DNA of 64,000 bases from Bog-532 sp963805255 (GCA_963805255.1 CAWDTK010000003.1:186001-250000), one strand, 5' to 3'. Positions 53,531-63,368 are shown, counted from the first letter of the stretch. The notes: generated from the letters alone by a model not told the origin. Made by a program: numbers and translations.

Positions 53531-53840
53531 TCACGGGTTTCCGGTGGTGCGCTGTCGGTCCTCGCCGAGCGCACCGATGATGAACACGATCATCTCGTGT
53601 GCCTTGTTCTTGCCGGCCGGCGGGATGTCGTCGACGAACCCGTTATCGTCGATCGTCCCTTCGGAAGAGCCTGGCCGTGACGAGCGCGCCTGTACAGGTC
53701 CCATTCCCAGCCGCTTTCACCGGACGGCCGTTTGCCGCTGAACCCTTCGCCGTCATGCCAGAGGACGGCCAGCAGTGCCACGAGGTAGTCTTCCCGGCCA
53801 CGCGCCTGGTGGCACTCACGCCGAGACAGCGGCTGCCTAA
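53531..53840 (-). pseudogene. Remnant of a small leftward protein gene, frameshifted
   Basis: One frame reads EDYLVALLAVLWHDGEGFSG and SGWEWDLYRRA. A second continues GTIDDNGFVDDIPPAGKNKA and HEMIVFIIGALGEDRQ to a TGA at 53531-53533. Joined, they make a coherent soluble protein of about 100 residues that I do not recognise. The frames differ by an indel near 53690, and the 5' end is cut by the IS5-type element. Confidence 0.55.
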
Positions 53841-54732
53841 GAACTCCTAACAGAATGATCATGGAATAACGGTGATCATCGGCTGGTTGAGGGCGCCCGT
53901 GAGGAAGGGCGAGCAGCCACCGTGGATCGTCTCTGACGAGCTATGGGCGCGGATCGAGCCGTTGTTACCCGTCGTCCCCCGCCGCGCTGATCACCCTGGG
54001 CGGAAGCGGCTGGATGACCGGAAGGTCCTGTGCGGCATCTTGTTCGTCCTGTACACGGGGATTCCGTGGGAGTTCTTGCCGCAGGAGCTGGGCTTCGGCT
54101 CGGGGATGACCTGCTGGCGGCGGCTGCGGGACTGGCATGAGGCCGGTGTCTGGCAGCGGCTGCATGAATCGCTGCTGGCTGAGCTGCACGCCGCTGGCGC
54201 GCTGGACTGGTCCCGGGCGGTGATCGACGGTTCGCATGTGCGGGCGATGAAGGGCGGCCCAAGACCGGGCCGAGCCCGGTCGATTGTGCCCGGCCGGGCT
54301 CCAAGCATCACCTGATCACCGAAGCGCACGGGGATCCCGCTGGCGATCTCGCTGACCGGCGGCAACCGCAACGACGTCACCCAGCCCATGCCCCTGATCG
54401 AGGCCATCCCGCCGGTGCGCGGCCGCCGCGGCCGGCCCCGTCAGCGCCCGGACCAGGTTTACGCTGACCGCGGCCATGACCACGACAAATACCGCAGGCA
54501 GGTCCGGGCGACGGGGATCAAGCCGGTGATCGCCCGGCGCGGCACCGAGCATGGCTCCGGGCTGGGCGTGCACCGCTGGGTCGTGGAGCAGAGTTTCGCC
54601 CTGCTGCACTGGTTCCGTCGGCTGCGCGTCCGCTGGGAGATCCGCGACGACATCCACGAGGCCTTCCTCAGGCTCGCCTGCGGCATCATCTGCTGGCGGC
54701 GACTGGCCAGCATGCCACTTTGTTAGGAGTTC
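53841..54732 (+). mobile_element. IS5-family element
   Basis: GAACTCCTAACAGAATG at 53841 and its inverse (CACTTTGTTAGGAGTTC, ending 54732) form imperfect terminal repeats around an IS5-like transposase; 892 bp. Flanking duplication of 2-3 bp cannot be decided. Confidence 0.75.
53872..54726 (+). pseudogene. IS5-family transposase, broken by two compensating frameshifts
   Basis: The N-terminal DUF4096 part (LWARIEPLLPVVPRRADHPG, GIPWEFLPQELGFGSGMTCW) leads to RAVIDGSHVRAMKGG (first D). The next part, KTGPSPVDCARPGSKHHLIT, is in another frame, and from about 54335 the first frame is resumed (IPLAISLTGGNRNDVT, VYADRGHDHDKYRR, HRWVVEQSFALLHWFRRLRV). The first frame meets TGA at 54313. Shifts lie near 54258 and 54332. 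Confidence 0.82.
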
Positions 54733-54783
54733 CAAGGGGGAACCGCAAAATTAAGTAAGTTTGTCCGAGACAGTTGTCCACGG

Positions 54784-55740
54784 TTGTGGTATGGACAACT
54801 GGTGGTGGATGAGGACCGGTTCGCGGTGATGCTGGCTGAGGTGCGCCCGCATCTGAACGAGCTGCAGTGGCGGCTGCTGCTGGGAGCGCAGGCGCGGTCG
54901 CTGGGCCGGGGCGGGATCAAGCGGGTGGCGGCGCTGACCGGGGTTCGCCCGGACACGGTGGGCCGGGGAGCCCGGGAACTGGAGCAGGGCGCTGAGCCGG
55001 AGGGCAGGGTTCGCCGGGCCGGGGCAGGGCGGCCCCAGGCGGGGGCGGCGGATGCGGGCTTGGTCCCGGCGCTGGAGCCGCCTGGTGGATCCGGTCACCC
55101 GCGGGTGACCCGGAGTCGCCGCTGCGGTGGATGACCAAGTTGACGGAGAAGCTGGCCGGTGAGCTGACAGCCGGGGGCCGTGCGGTGTCCGCCGACACCG
55201 TGGGGCGGCTGCTGAAGGAGGATGGTTACAGCCTGCAGGGCAACGCCAAAACGGTGGAAGGACACCAGCATCCGGACCGGGACGGCCAGTTCCGGTTCAT
55301 CAATGAGCTGGTGCGGGAGTTCCAGGCCGCCGGTGAGCCGGTGATCAGCGTAGACACCAAGAAGAAGGAGCTGGCCGGCAACTACCGGAACGGCGGGCGG
55401 GAGTGGCAGCCGCGCAGTGAGCCCGAGCGGGTGGAGGTGCACGACTTCAAGGGCGAGCTGGGCCGGGCCGTCCCGTACGGCGTCTATGACATGACGGCCA
55501 ACGCCGGCCGGGTGAACCTCGGCACCGACGCCGACACCGGGGCGTTTGCGGTCGAGTCGATCCGTCGCTGGTGGCAGAAAATTGGCCAGGCCGCCTACCC
55601 GCACGCCACCAGGCTGCTCATCACCGCCGACGCGGGAGGCTCCAACGGCAGCCGGCTGCGGCTGTGGAAGGTGGAGCTGGCCCGGCTCGCGCACGAGCTC
55701 GGCCGGGAGATCAGCGTGTCCCACTTCCCGCCCGGCACGT
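54784..55740 (+). pseudogene. ISAzo13-family transposase, frameshifted and truncated
   Basis: RPHLNELQWRLLLGAQARSL starts the N-terminal region. After a shift between 55030 and 55130 the DDE part continues: LVREFQAAGEPVISVDTKKK (first D), HATRLLITADAGGSNGSRLR (second D) and VSHFPPGTS. The native C-terminus is replaced at 55740 by serine-recombinase sequence. Confidence 0.8.
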
Positions 55741-56182
55741 CGCCAACGCGGCCGCATCGGCGGCCGTCCCACCGTGGTCACCCCGGACATCATCCGGGCC
55801 GCCCGCGACATGCTGCCCAACCCCGAGCACAGCATCACCTCGAGGGCGGCGGCCAGGCCCTCGCGTGTTCCGTTGATGATGAGCTCCCGGATGAACTCGG
55901 CGAGGGCGGCGAATACGTGGAAGACCAGCCGGCCGCCGGGCGTGGTGGTGTCCAGGTTCTCGTGCAGGAGGTGAACCCGACCTCCCGCTTGCGCAGGTCG
56001 CCGACCATATCGCCAAGCTGCTGGGTGTCACCCCCGGCACCCTCTACAACCACATCCCGGACCTGCGGGAGCTGCGCCCCGTGATCCGGCCGGTGCGCGC
56101 CCGGATCACCGGGCCCGGCAGCGGGACCCCGCCCGAGCTGATGCAACGCCTCCAAGGCCAGGACCACCCGGTCAGCAACTGA
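55741..56182 (+). pseudogene. Scrambled serine recombinase (resolvase) remnant
   Basis: Three pieces. 55745-55838 (+): GRIGGRPTVVTPDIIRAARD MLPNPEHS, the linker and start of the DNA-binding domain. 55839-55975 in the opposite orientation: TTPGGRLVFHVFAALAEFIR ELIINGTREGLAAA, the end of the catalytic domain. 55985-56182 (+): VADHIAKLLGVTPGTLYNHI, the helix-turn-helix end. CACCTC/GAGGTG lies at the two edges of the inverted piece. Confidence 0.75.
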
Positions 56183-56391
56183 CCTCGGTTCCGAATCACC
56201 AAGCCCGCGGCGGCACCAACGAGCGATCTGAGCTCAAAACAGCCCTCTACCAGCGCCGATCCCGCCCAAGATCATCCCAATGTGGGTTTTGGGCTTACTT
56301 AAGCTGGACCCCAATTAGCGCCATACTACGCAGCGTGATAGTTCATCTGGCGGTAACATTTCCAGCACAGAGTGTGCGTGGAGGCGACATC

Positions 56392-56685
56392 ATGGCAAAC
56401 CCGCAGGAGCAATACACCGAGATGGTCAAGCAGGCTCAGGTCTCATTGCTGACCATGCTCGAGACCTGGAACCGGACCTTTCAGCAGGCGTTTGACGCTA
56501 CGCCAGTGAATAGCGAGTTGATCGACCAGACGTTCGACTTCGCCGACAAGCTGGTGCATGCTCAGCTGAATGCTCAGCGGCAGTTCGCCAAGCAGGCGGC
56601 AGCGAGCGGCACTGCGGTCGCCGAAACCGTCCGGGCCGGTGCCGCGCAGGTGACCGAAGCCATCCAGGGCGGTTCAGTTCTCTGA
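56392..56685 (+). CDS. Phasin-like small protein
   Basis: 97 residues; GGAGG precedes ATG 56392. It is all helical: EQYTEMVKQAQVSLLTMLET, ELIDQTFDFADKLVHAQLNA, QFAKQAAASGTAVAETVRAG. Length, heptad-like pattern and the FADKL/QRQFAKQ segment resemble phasins, which coat polyhydroxyalkanoate granules. No PHA gene is in the window. A second protein with a similar C-terminal segment is encoded at 58297-59208. Confidence 0.65.
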   Translation: MANPQEQYTEMVKQAQVSLLTMLETWNRTFQQAFDATPVNSELIDQTFDFADKLVHAQLNAQRQFAKQAAASGTAVAETVRAGAAQVTEAIQGGSVL

Positions 56686-56850
56686 AGCCGAGACCGCGCG
56701 AGTCCTGCGCGTACCGCAATCGACGCTGCACTGGTGGCTTGACGGCGGGACCTACCGCGGTCGCGGTTACCGCCCGGTCACACGCCCCGAACCTCGTGGC
56801 GGGCGGTCGGTGACGTGGGCCGAGTTCGTTGAGGCTGCCGCCTTCGGCGA
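56672..56850 (+). pseudogene. N-terminal fragment of a DUF433-type protein
   Basis: The frame overlapping the end of the phasin-like gene reads FSEAETARVLRVPQSTLHWW LDGGTYRGRGYRPVTR then SVTWAEFVEAA. This is the helix-turn-helix start of DUF433 (VapB-like antitoxin) proteins. The C-terminal half is missing and no start codon with a binding site is seen. Confidence 0.55.
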
Positions 56851-57038
56851 CCCCGGGATCCTGCCGACGGCCGACGGTGGTCCGCGTCCTTCATCCCCAT
56901 GTGCCTGGCGAGGAGACAACCCCTCCAGCCCTCCAGCAAGAAGTCCGGCCCTGAACCTGACCGAACAATCGGGAACCTGAGCTGGGCGCGCAGACCCGGG
57001 CCTGGCGCGGTGGTCAGGTCTGGTCAGGGCGGTATGGG

Positions 57039-57158
57039 TTACGCGGCCTGGGTGAGGGTCACGGTGAAGCCGAGTGCTTCGATCTGCCGAATGTGGTTGC
57101 GGATCTTGCGGTCGGTGTCGGTGCGGGCCTGGTAGTAGCCGTGGCCGAGGTCGGTGAA
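57039..57158 (-). pseudogene. C-terminal fragment of a transposase
   Basis: Leftward frame LGHGYYQARTDTDRKIRNHI RQIEALGFTVTLTQAA ending at TAA 57039-57041. Ends of this kind (xHxRQLEALGYxVTLxPAA) are common in actinobacterial transposases. The rest is replaced by an IS701 fragment in the opposite direction. Confidence 0.5.
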
Positions 57159-57161
57159 CCG

Positions 57162-57833
57162 GGCGGAACCAAGGGACCCCGGTTCAGCGACTGGGCGCTG
57201 ATCGCCACCGCGACCCCGCGGCAGTACCTGCTGATCCGCCGGCTGATCTCCCGCCCGGATAGTTTGACGTTCTACCTGTGCTGGGCGCCGGAGGACCGGT
57301 CGGTGACCATGACCTATTTCATCACCATCGCCGGGCGCCGCTGGCCCGTGGAGGAAACGTTCAAAACAGGCAAGGACGTGCTCGGCTGGGACCAGGCCCA
57401 GGTCCGCACCTGGGAGGGGATCTGCCGGCACACCGCCCTGGCCGCCCTCGCCCAGCTCCGCGCCGCCGCCATCCGCAACGCCCTGACCGGCGCCATCATC
57501 CTCCCCGCCGCTCCCGGCGACGGTGACGGCCCCGGCCGCAGCTGCGACGCCAGCGACGACGCTCACATCGATGACGCTGACCTGCAGATCCCGCTCGGCG
57601 ATGCGCCCGTCCCGGCCCCCGGCAGGCAGCCCTGCCCGCCTCGCATCGGCCCCATCCGGCTTTCAGTCGCCGAGACCGCGCGGCTGACGCTCCTGGCCAG
57701 GCAGGCCGCCGCCGCGCTGATCACCCGCGCCCGTCTCGCGTTCGCCCTGCGCTGGTCCGCCCGACGGCGACGTCACGAGGCCATTGCCCGCTGGCACCAC
57801 CACAGCGCCCGGCTCCTAGCCGCGGCCACCTGA
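57162..57833 (+). pseudogene. IS701-family transposase, C-terminal part
   Basis: GPRFSDWALIATATPRQYLL, LISRPDSLTFYLCWAPEDRS, GRRWPVEETFKTGKDVLGWD and QVRTWEGICRHTALAALAQL are the second half of IS701 transposases, including the EETFKTGK glutamate. The N-terminal half with the first aspartates is missing. Confidence 0.8.
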
Positions 57834-58296
57834 CAGTCGGCGACCAAAAGGAGGTGACAGCATGTAACCGGCAGCCAGTCAACACCACATCACGCTGAGC
57901 GATAGCACAGTCACAAACCGGAAAACCGCGACTGTAATACTTGGGAGCCGCTTTACTGGCCGGGGGCGGCTTTCCTTTGCGGTCGGCGTGTCTCACCGCG
58001 CATCACTGTTGCGGGTTTTCGCGGTGGTATTCGACAGAAACGGTGCCCGCGGCCCGGTGCCGCGCACGGGAGCTCTCCGGATTCTGGCCTGATGTTGCAG
58101 TATGCAGACGAAAAGAAGGCTGGGGCGCCTGCGGGCAATTTGGGGCCCGGGGGACGTGTTTACAAATTGATGACATTGCCGGAACCCGCAGGTAAACAAC
58201 CTGGGTAATAATGGATCCCAGTGAATGGGACTTGGGTAAGGACGCTACCTGATTGCGCGCCTTTGCGCACACCAGACAATCAAGGGAATTAAGGTC
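57834..58296. other. 463 bp upstream of the GNAT/phasin-like gene
   Basis: No gene. The DNA is less GC-rich than its neighbours (58150-58290 especially) and should contain the promoter of the next gene. GGATCCCAGTGAATGGGACT near 58213 is a small imperfect palindrome. Confidence 0.4.
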
Positions 58297-59208
58297 ATGA
58301 GCAAGCAGGCCGATCCAGAGGCCGCGGTCTCGCAGGTTCGGATGCCGGGCGCTGACCGCGACTACGCGCCGAGCATGGCGCGCCCGGCCTCTGGCCAGGT
58401 GCTGCCCGGGGAGTTCTTCCTGCAAGACGGCACGCCTGCGCTGATCTGGCCGCTGCTGCCCACCGACGCCGAGACGCTGCGCGACCTGTTCCGCCGCCTG
58501 TCGCCCGAATCGCGCCAGCACCGATTCCTCCATGTGCTCAATCAACTCGACGACGCGATGATCGGGCGGCTTGTCGGCAGCGTTGACGGGGTGCATCACA
58601 TTGCGCTCGTGCTTGTCGTGCTGCCGCCAGAGGGCAAGGAGGAGCCCGCCGGGGCCGCTCATCTCCTGCAGTACCCCGATGATCCGGCCACCGCCGACAT
58701 CGCGGTCACCGTCGTCGACTACTGGCAACGACGCGGCGCCGGCACAGCACTGGTCTCGGCGCTGATGCAGCGGCGCCCGGCGGCGGTCACCCGGCTGTGC
58801 ACGCTCGTCGCAGCAGACAACCGCGCGTCGCTGGCGCAGCTCGCCGGAGCGGGGCGGGTGTCGTCGGGCCTGCCTGAGCAGGGCGTGCTCGATGTCACGG
58901 TTGAGCTCCCCGCGGCGAGCCACGCGCGCAGCGCGGTGGAGAAGGTCGCTGACGTCTGGTTGCAGGGCGTGCGGACGTTCATCGACAAGGCTTACGTGCT
59001 TCCCCAGCTGCCGCAGGCCGACATGATCCCGGCAGTTGAGGACTACGCCGAGTTCGTGCAGCGGATGGTAAAGATGAACCGCGACCTCACCGTCAAGTGG
59101 GCGGAAGCGGCGCGCGCGCTGACTGGTGTCGTCTGTAAGCAGGTCGAGTTGGCCAGTGACCTTGTGCGTGAGCAGGCCGCCATGGCCGGCGCTGAGCCGC
59201 CGTCATAA
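58297..59208 (+). CDS. GNAT-like acetyltransferase domain fused to a phasin-like tail
   Basis: 303 residues. Residues 40-205 resemble a GNAT acyltransferase (IWPLLPTDAETLRDLFRRLS PESRQHRFL, AVTVVDYWQRRGAGTALVSA, VAADNRASLAQLA). The cofactor loop is QRRGAGTAL, close to the Q/RxxGxG/A pattern. Residues 235-300 are an amphipathic helical segment (DYAEFVQRMVKMNRDLTVKW, LTGVVCKQVELASDLVREQA) like the phasin-like protein at 56392. ATG 58297 has AAGGGA 11 bases upstream. A role in acylation at storage granules or membranes is speculation. Confidence 0.7.
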   Translation: MSKQADPEAAVSQVRMPGADRDYAPSMARPASGQVLPGEFFLQDGTPALIWPLLPTDAETLRDLFRRLSPESRQHRFLHVLNQLDDAMIGRLVGSVDGVHHIALVLVVLPPEGKEEPAGAAHLLQYPDDPATADIAVTVVDYWQRRGAGTALVSALMQRRPAAVTRLCTLVAADNRASLAQLAGAGRVSSGLPEQGVLDVTVELPAASHARSAVEKVADVWLQGVRTFIDKAYVLPQLPQADMIPAVEDYAEFVQRMVKMNRDLTVKWAEAARALTGVVCKQVELASDLVREQAAMAGAEPPS

Positions 59209-59884
59209 CCGATGACGGAGATACCGCTCCTGATAGGTAACCGGGATCGAGTTCCAGCTTCCGTCGTCAATCGGCCATCGTCCAGGGCGGCGCATGAGCG
59301 TCCACGGGACATCTCGGCCGCCGCCAGAGCCCGGAACCGGAAGATCTGGCGCGACACCCATAGGGTTCAGTCGGGGTCGGCAGCCGCAAATACTCGGCAG
59401 GGAGCGGCCTGGCGACGCAGCGACGCAGGCTGCCAAGTTACCTTCTGTGATGAACTCCCAGCCGTCCTCGTTACCGCCAGCTGGCAGATCCAGATGGCGC
59501 CCGACACTCTCGCCGCCCAGCCACATCCGAACGGCCAGTGGCGGTAATCCAGCGGCCTGCAGCCCACTACCGCCACTGGCCGTTCCGTTGTATCAAGGGC
59601 CGTCACAAGCCGGGGCGCCGGATCTCGTTCAGGCTCCGGCCAGGCGAACGACCCGCGCCGCCAGGCCGGAGGAGATGACCGCATCGCAATCTGGGTCACC
59701 GTTAACGGCGCTGTCACCAGCCGCCATAAAGATGATCAAGCGCCCGAGCTCGGCCCGCGTTATCCGGATTTGACGCTCAGCGTCATGCGGATTTCACGTG
59801 CGGGCCCCGAACATGGGCATATGGACAAGAGCAACGGAAACTTGTGGGGTTCCAGAACTCGGCCACCGGTCCTGACCTTAGCTT
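59209..59884. other. 676 bp without a supported gene
   Basis: Several overlapping leftward frames (for example PGRWPIDDGSWNSIPVTYQE) look partly coding, but none is complete and none has a recognised motif. Probably decayed sequence. Confidence 0.4.
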
Positions 59885-60440
59885 TTATGCGGCTCGCTCG
59901 TATTCATTGATGAGGCCGCCGAGGACGGGCCGACGCTTGATCTGCTGCTGGGAGAGGTCGGCGGGGGTGCGCCGCCTCGGCGCCGGGGGGGATCCGCAGC
60001 GCCTGCAGGACCCGGCGGATCGTGGACGCGCCTACCCGGTGGCCAAGCTTGAGCAGCTCGCCCTGGATCCGCTGGTCCCCCCAGCCGGTGTTCTCCGTGG
60101 CGAGCCGCTCGATCAGCGCGGTGACCTCGGCGCTGACCGGCGGCCGTCCGGTCCGGTTCGGGTAAGTCCATTTCCGGGTGACCAGGCGGCAGTGCTACCG
60201 CAGCACGGTTCCAGGGGTGACCAGCCGGTGCGTCCGCAGCCTTCTGGGCAAGTGCCGGATCAGCGCGGCCAGGACCGCGCGGTCGGCCCAATCCAGCCAG
60301 GGCCGCGGAGTGGCGCGGCGCAGCACGGCGACCTCGTGCCGCAGTACCAGCAGCTCCGCGTAGGAGGCGGGTGACCGGCTGAGCAGGACCAGCGAGCCGC
60401 AAACCCGGAGGAAGATCAGATAAAGCAGGCGGAGGGACAC
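59885..60440 (-). pseudogene. IS481-like integrase-type transposase, internally deleted
   Basis: MSLRLLYLIFLRVCGSLVLL begins at 60440 and leads to SYAELLVLRHEVAVLRRATP. A TAG replaces the expected tryptophan codon (VTPGTVLR-stop) near 60195. The same frame continues RKWTYPNRTGRPPVSAEVTA and GASTIRRVLQALRIPPAPRR, then jumps to the C-terminal RRPVLGGLINEYERAA. The integrase core with the DDE residues is missing. Confidence 0.78.
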
Positions 60441-60487
60441 GGGTGATCATCATGGCCTACCCTTGACTCGTGGCGCATCGCTGCAGC

Positions 60488-60770
60488 TCACGGGCCGGGC
60501 ATACTTCTGGCACCCCACAGGGTCAGCATCCGGCGCAGGCTGGCAACTGCCTGGGTGCCGATGTCCGTGTGGGGGCGGGTCGAAGTATTCGCTCTCGGAG
60601 CCGATGGTGACCGCAACTTTACCGCCGTGCTGCTCCTCGGCTGAGCCGACTGCCTCCAGCAGCGACAGCACGGCACGCCATTCGGTGTTGTGGCCCGCGG
60701 GATGCTGGAAGATCTGGCGTAGCGTGCTGCGCTGATGGTTACTGGGGTGCGCTGGCTGTGAGCGTGACAT
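60488..60770 (-). pseudogene. HicA-like small actinobacterial protein, frameshifted
   Basis: ATG 60770: NHQRSTLRQIFQHPAGHNTE WRAVLSLLEAVGS continuing KVAVTIGSESEYFDPP. After one extra C near 60580 the end TDIGTQAVASLRRMLTLWGA is in another frame. The conserved pattern (TLRxIFxHPxxHNxEWRxV) belongs to a small family with a dsRBD/HicA-like fold; its function is unknown. With the indel repaired it would be about 94 residues. Confidence 0.6.
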
Positions 60771-60997
60771 CGATGCTCCTGTCCGCTCCGCCACCATGGG
60801 CGGAGCTGCGGATTTTCACTCGGGCGGGCCCGCTGCCGCAAAGCACCGGCGAGCGACTGCCCGCGCTGCGCAACTTACGGCCATGGGTGCGCAGGCATTA
60901 AAGAGCGACCCGAGAACTACCCTGTCCTGTGAGGGGGCCGCGCCGGCGAAGGCTGTACGTGGTTCCCATGCCGGCCTTATATAAGGAGGAGATAGCG

Positions 60998-61494
60998 ATG
61001 TCAGTGCTCAGGTTCGAGCCCTTCCGGGACCCTTTCCGGGAGCTCGACCGGCTGATCTCTATGGCCGCGAGCGGGACGCGGGCCCCGCTTGGCATGCCCA
61101 TGGACGTCTACCGCGCCGAGGACGGCAGCTACCACCTTGAGGCCGACCTGCCCGGCGTGGATCCGGACAGCGTCGAGGTGACCGTCGAGCACGGCACCTT
61201 GACGATCCGGGCCGAACGCGCCCCGCACTACGGCGAGAGCGAGCAGGTGATTGTCGCTGAGCGGCCCCAGGGGTCGTTCACCCGGCAGTTTTCCCTCGGT
61301 GAGGGCGTGGACTCCGAGCACCTCACCGCCGGCTGACGCCGACGGTGTCCTGCACGTGACCATCCCTGCCTCCCCCAAGGCCCAGGCCCGCCGGGTCGAG
61401 GTCACCCGTGCGGCCGGCGGCAGCCGCACTATTCCGGGCAGCACCGCCGGGCAGGACGAGGCGCCGGCCGGCGGGACGGGCAGCGGCGGCGACT
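60998..61494 (+). pseudogene. Hsp20-type small heat-shock protein, frameshifted
   Basis: AAGGAGGA before ATG 60998. RFEPFRDPFRELDRLISMAA, MPMDVYRAEDGSYHLEADLP GVDPDSVEVTVEHGTLTIRA, then FTRQFSLGEGVDSEHLTA are the Hsp20 alpha-crystallin domain. A single-base insertion near 61334 makes TGA. The other frame carries the missing end ADGVLHVTIPASPKAQARRV. Start, domain and end are otherwise intact, so this is a recent event or a sequence error. Confidence 0.85.
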
Positions 61495-61496
61495 GA

Positions 61497-61967
61497 ACGT
61501 CCCCCGTGCCGCATCAGCGGCTAGCGGGCCGCCTCCCGCGTCCGTTGCTGGCCGCCCGGGCGGCGGGCGGGCGCGGGTACGTGCCGGGCAGCCTGCCCTC
61601 CGGCGGGGCTTGACCTGCCGTCGGCCACCGGGCCGGACGGGTACGAGGCGGTCATTTTGCCGTGCCCGCAACCGCGGGCCGGCACGACCGGCAGGCCGGT
61701 CCCGGACGGGCGCACGACGGCGGCCACGCCGGCCGGAACGCGCGTGTCCAGCCTGGCGGCGAGCGGCACCACCTGGCGGCAGCGGGCGCGGTGCGTACCG
61801 GAGCAGGTATTCGCCGAAGGATCCGTTCGGATGACCGCGCGGGAGGCGGACACTGAACCACTCCCGGCAGCCGGGTTTGGGTGACGCCCGCCCGGCGATC
61901 GTCCCGGTGAGCTGCGTTTGGGCAGCGCACTCAGGCCGGACTGCGGCCGCCCGGCAGCATTGCCGTA
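61497..61967. other. 471 bp without a supported gene
   Basis: Very GC-rich. Open frames on both strands lack motifs and binding sites. Confidence 0.4.
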
Positions 61968-62111
61968 GTGATCATCTACCTCGCGTGGATGTGGCTTTCA
62001 GCCGCTGTGCTGCGTTTCGATGACGGTCACACCGGCCTGGTGTTCCCCGGCCCGGACGCGATCATCGAGCATTTGCACACGAACGGCAAGAAGGGCCCGG
62101 CGGAAGGCTGA
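61968..62111 (+). CDS. Possible 47-residue small protein
   Basis: GTG 61968: IIYLAWMWLSAAVLRFDDGH TGLVFPGPDAIIEHLH, ending in NGKKGPAEG. Hydrophobic start and charged end. No family recognised and no clear binding site; listed because the composition looks protein-like. Confidence 0.3.
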   Translation: MIIYLAWMWLSAAVLRFDDGHTGLVFPGPDAIIEHLHTNGKKGPAEG

Positions 62112-62319
62112 GCAGCCCCGCGAAACCGGTACCCGCCGCACCTGCTCAGAACAATGCGCGCTCATGCCGCGGCGGGTGCGCGGACGGCCGGGGTCGGGGA
62201 GTCGCCAGTCGTCGGCTCTGCCCCGTACGTGCCTGCAGGCTCTGGGCCGGGCATCGCGTCTCGCCATGCGCCCGGGGACCGCGGCGCTCGTCGTCTTGCC
62301 AGCTAGACAGTTAGGATGC

Positions 62320-62550
62320 ATGGCCATGGCAGGGATTGTGCTGCGCGTCCGGCTGATCGGCGGCGATCACCTGGACGTCAGGTACGAGGAACCCGGCACG
62401 GCCGGCGCGGACGCGGTCACCGAGCATGTCATCTCGGCGCTTGCCAGCGACTCTGGCGTGCTTCGCGCCCGCCATGGTGAGCGGCTTGTCGTGCTGTTCG
62501 GCCGGGGCGTCGCCGCCACTGAGGTGGCGCCTCGCGGCGCGGTCCTCTGA
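62320..62550 (+). CDS. Small conserved hypothetical protein, 76 residues
   Basis: ATG 62320 begins MAMAGIVLRVRLIGGDHLDV RYEEPGTAGADAVTEHVISA and ends FGRGVAATEVAPRGAVL. Alternating strand/helix pattern, good codon bias, no membrane span. Function unknown. A long in-frame upstream extension to 62020 has no coding character. Confidence 0.6.
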   Translation: MAMAGIVLRVRLIGGDHLDVRYEEPGTAGADAVTEHVISALASDSGVLRARHGERLVVLFGRGVAATEVAPRGAVL

Positions 62551-62717
62551 CTGGCACCTGCCCTCGGCGCGACGGGACCGGCCGGCGTGTCCAGACCGTT
62601 GGCTTCCCGCGGACAAGCCCCATCTATCCCGTATGCCGGCCGGGCGTCCCCATCTGCCGCCGGCCGAGCGCCTGCGACTCCGGAGTTGCCCGATCGTGGC
62701 GCGTGCCAGGCCCGCCC

Positions 62718-63368
62718 TCACCGGGACGAAGCGCTGGCTAGCAGTGGCGTGATGGTCGCGGTGTCGGTCAGCAGCGCATCGCCGAAGAACCGGATGCTGT
62801 CCAGGACGCGTTGCATGGCTGGCCGGTCCCGGCCGCCGCAGGCATCGGTCACGACCACCGGGATCAGCCCGAGGTCGACCGCATGCCAGATGGTCGGCGC
62901 GATGCCGATCTCCAGGGCGACGCCGGCGATGGCGAAGGTGCGGATACCGAGATCCCGCACCGCCATCTCCGGTGGCGTGCCAGCGAAGGCGGACATGGCG
63001 AGCTTGTCGAAGATCGCCTCATCGGCCCGGGGAGACAGGTCCGGGACGATCTGGAAACCGGGAGTGTCGCGGAGGAACCACGATTGGACTTTCTCCGGGT
63101 CGTCCACGTGCTGCCAGGCCATCGCGGTGCGCAGCTGGGCCGTTCCCATGAGCTTGGGCGGCAGGGACATGTGCCTGGTGTAGAAGACGGGATAGCCGCC
63201 CGCCCGTGCCGCGGTGAGCACCCGGAACACCCGCAGGACCGTCTCGGTTCCGTCCGGCAGCTGGCGCAGCACGCCGATCTGCATGTCGTACACGACGACG
63301 GCCATCGTGGCCGGATCGCTGGCATCCTCGATCGTCTCTGGGATGTCCAGGCCAAATCGCCGGCGCAT
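62718..63368 (-). CDS. Isochorismatase-fold protein lacking the catalytic cysteine
   Basis: 216 residues; GGGAGGTGA lies just before ATG 63368. The cysteine hydrolase fold is clear: MAVVVYDMQIGVLRQL (D), YPVFYTRHMSLPPKLMG, IFDKLAMSAFAGTP (K) and FAIAGVALEIGIAPTIWHAV DLGLIPVVVTDACGG. The position that is cysteine in active isochorismatases and nicotinamidases (GVxTExCVxxT) is glycine or isoleucine here (EIGIAPT). So hydrolysis by the usual mechanism is unlikely. Other members with the same change exist in actinobacteria as far as I recall; their role is unclear. Confidence 0.8.
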   Translation of the reverse strand: MRRRFGLDIPETIEDASDPATMAVVVYDMQIGVLRQLPDGTETVLRVFRVLTAARAGGYPVFYTRHMSLPPKLMGTAQLRTAMAWQHVDDPEKVQSWFLRDTPGFQIVPDLSPRADEAIFDKLAMSAFAGTPPEMAVRDLGIRTFAIAGVALEIGIAPTIWHAVDLGLIPVVVTDACGGRDRPAMQRVLDSIRFFGDALLTDTATITPLLASASSR

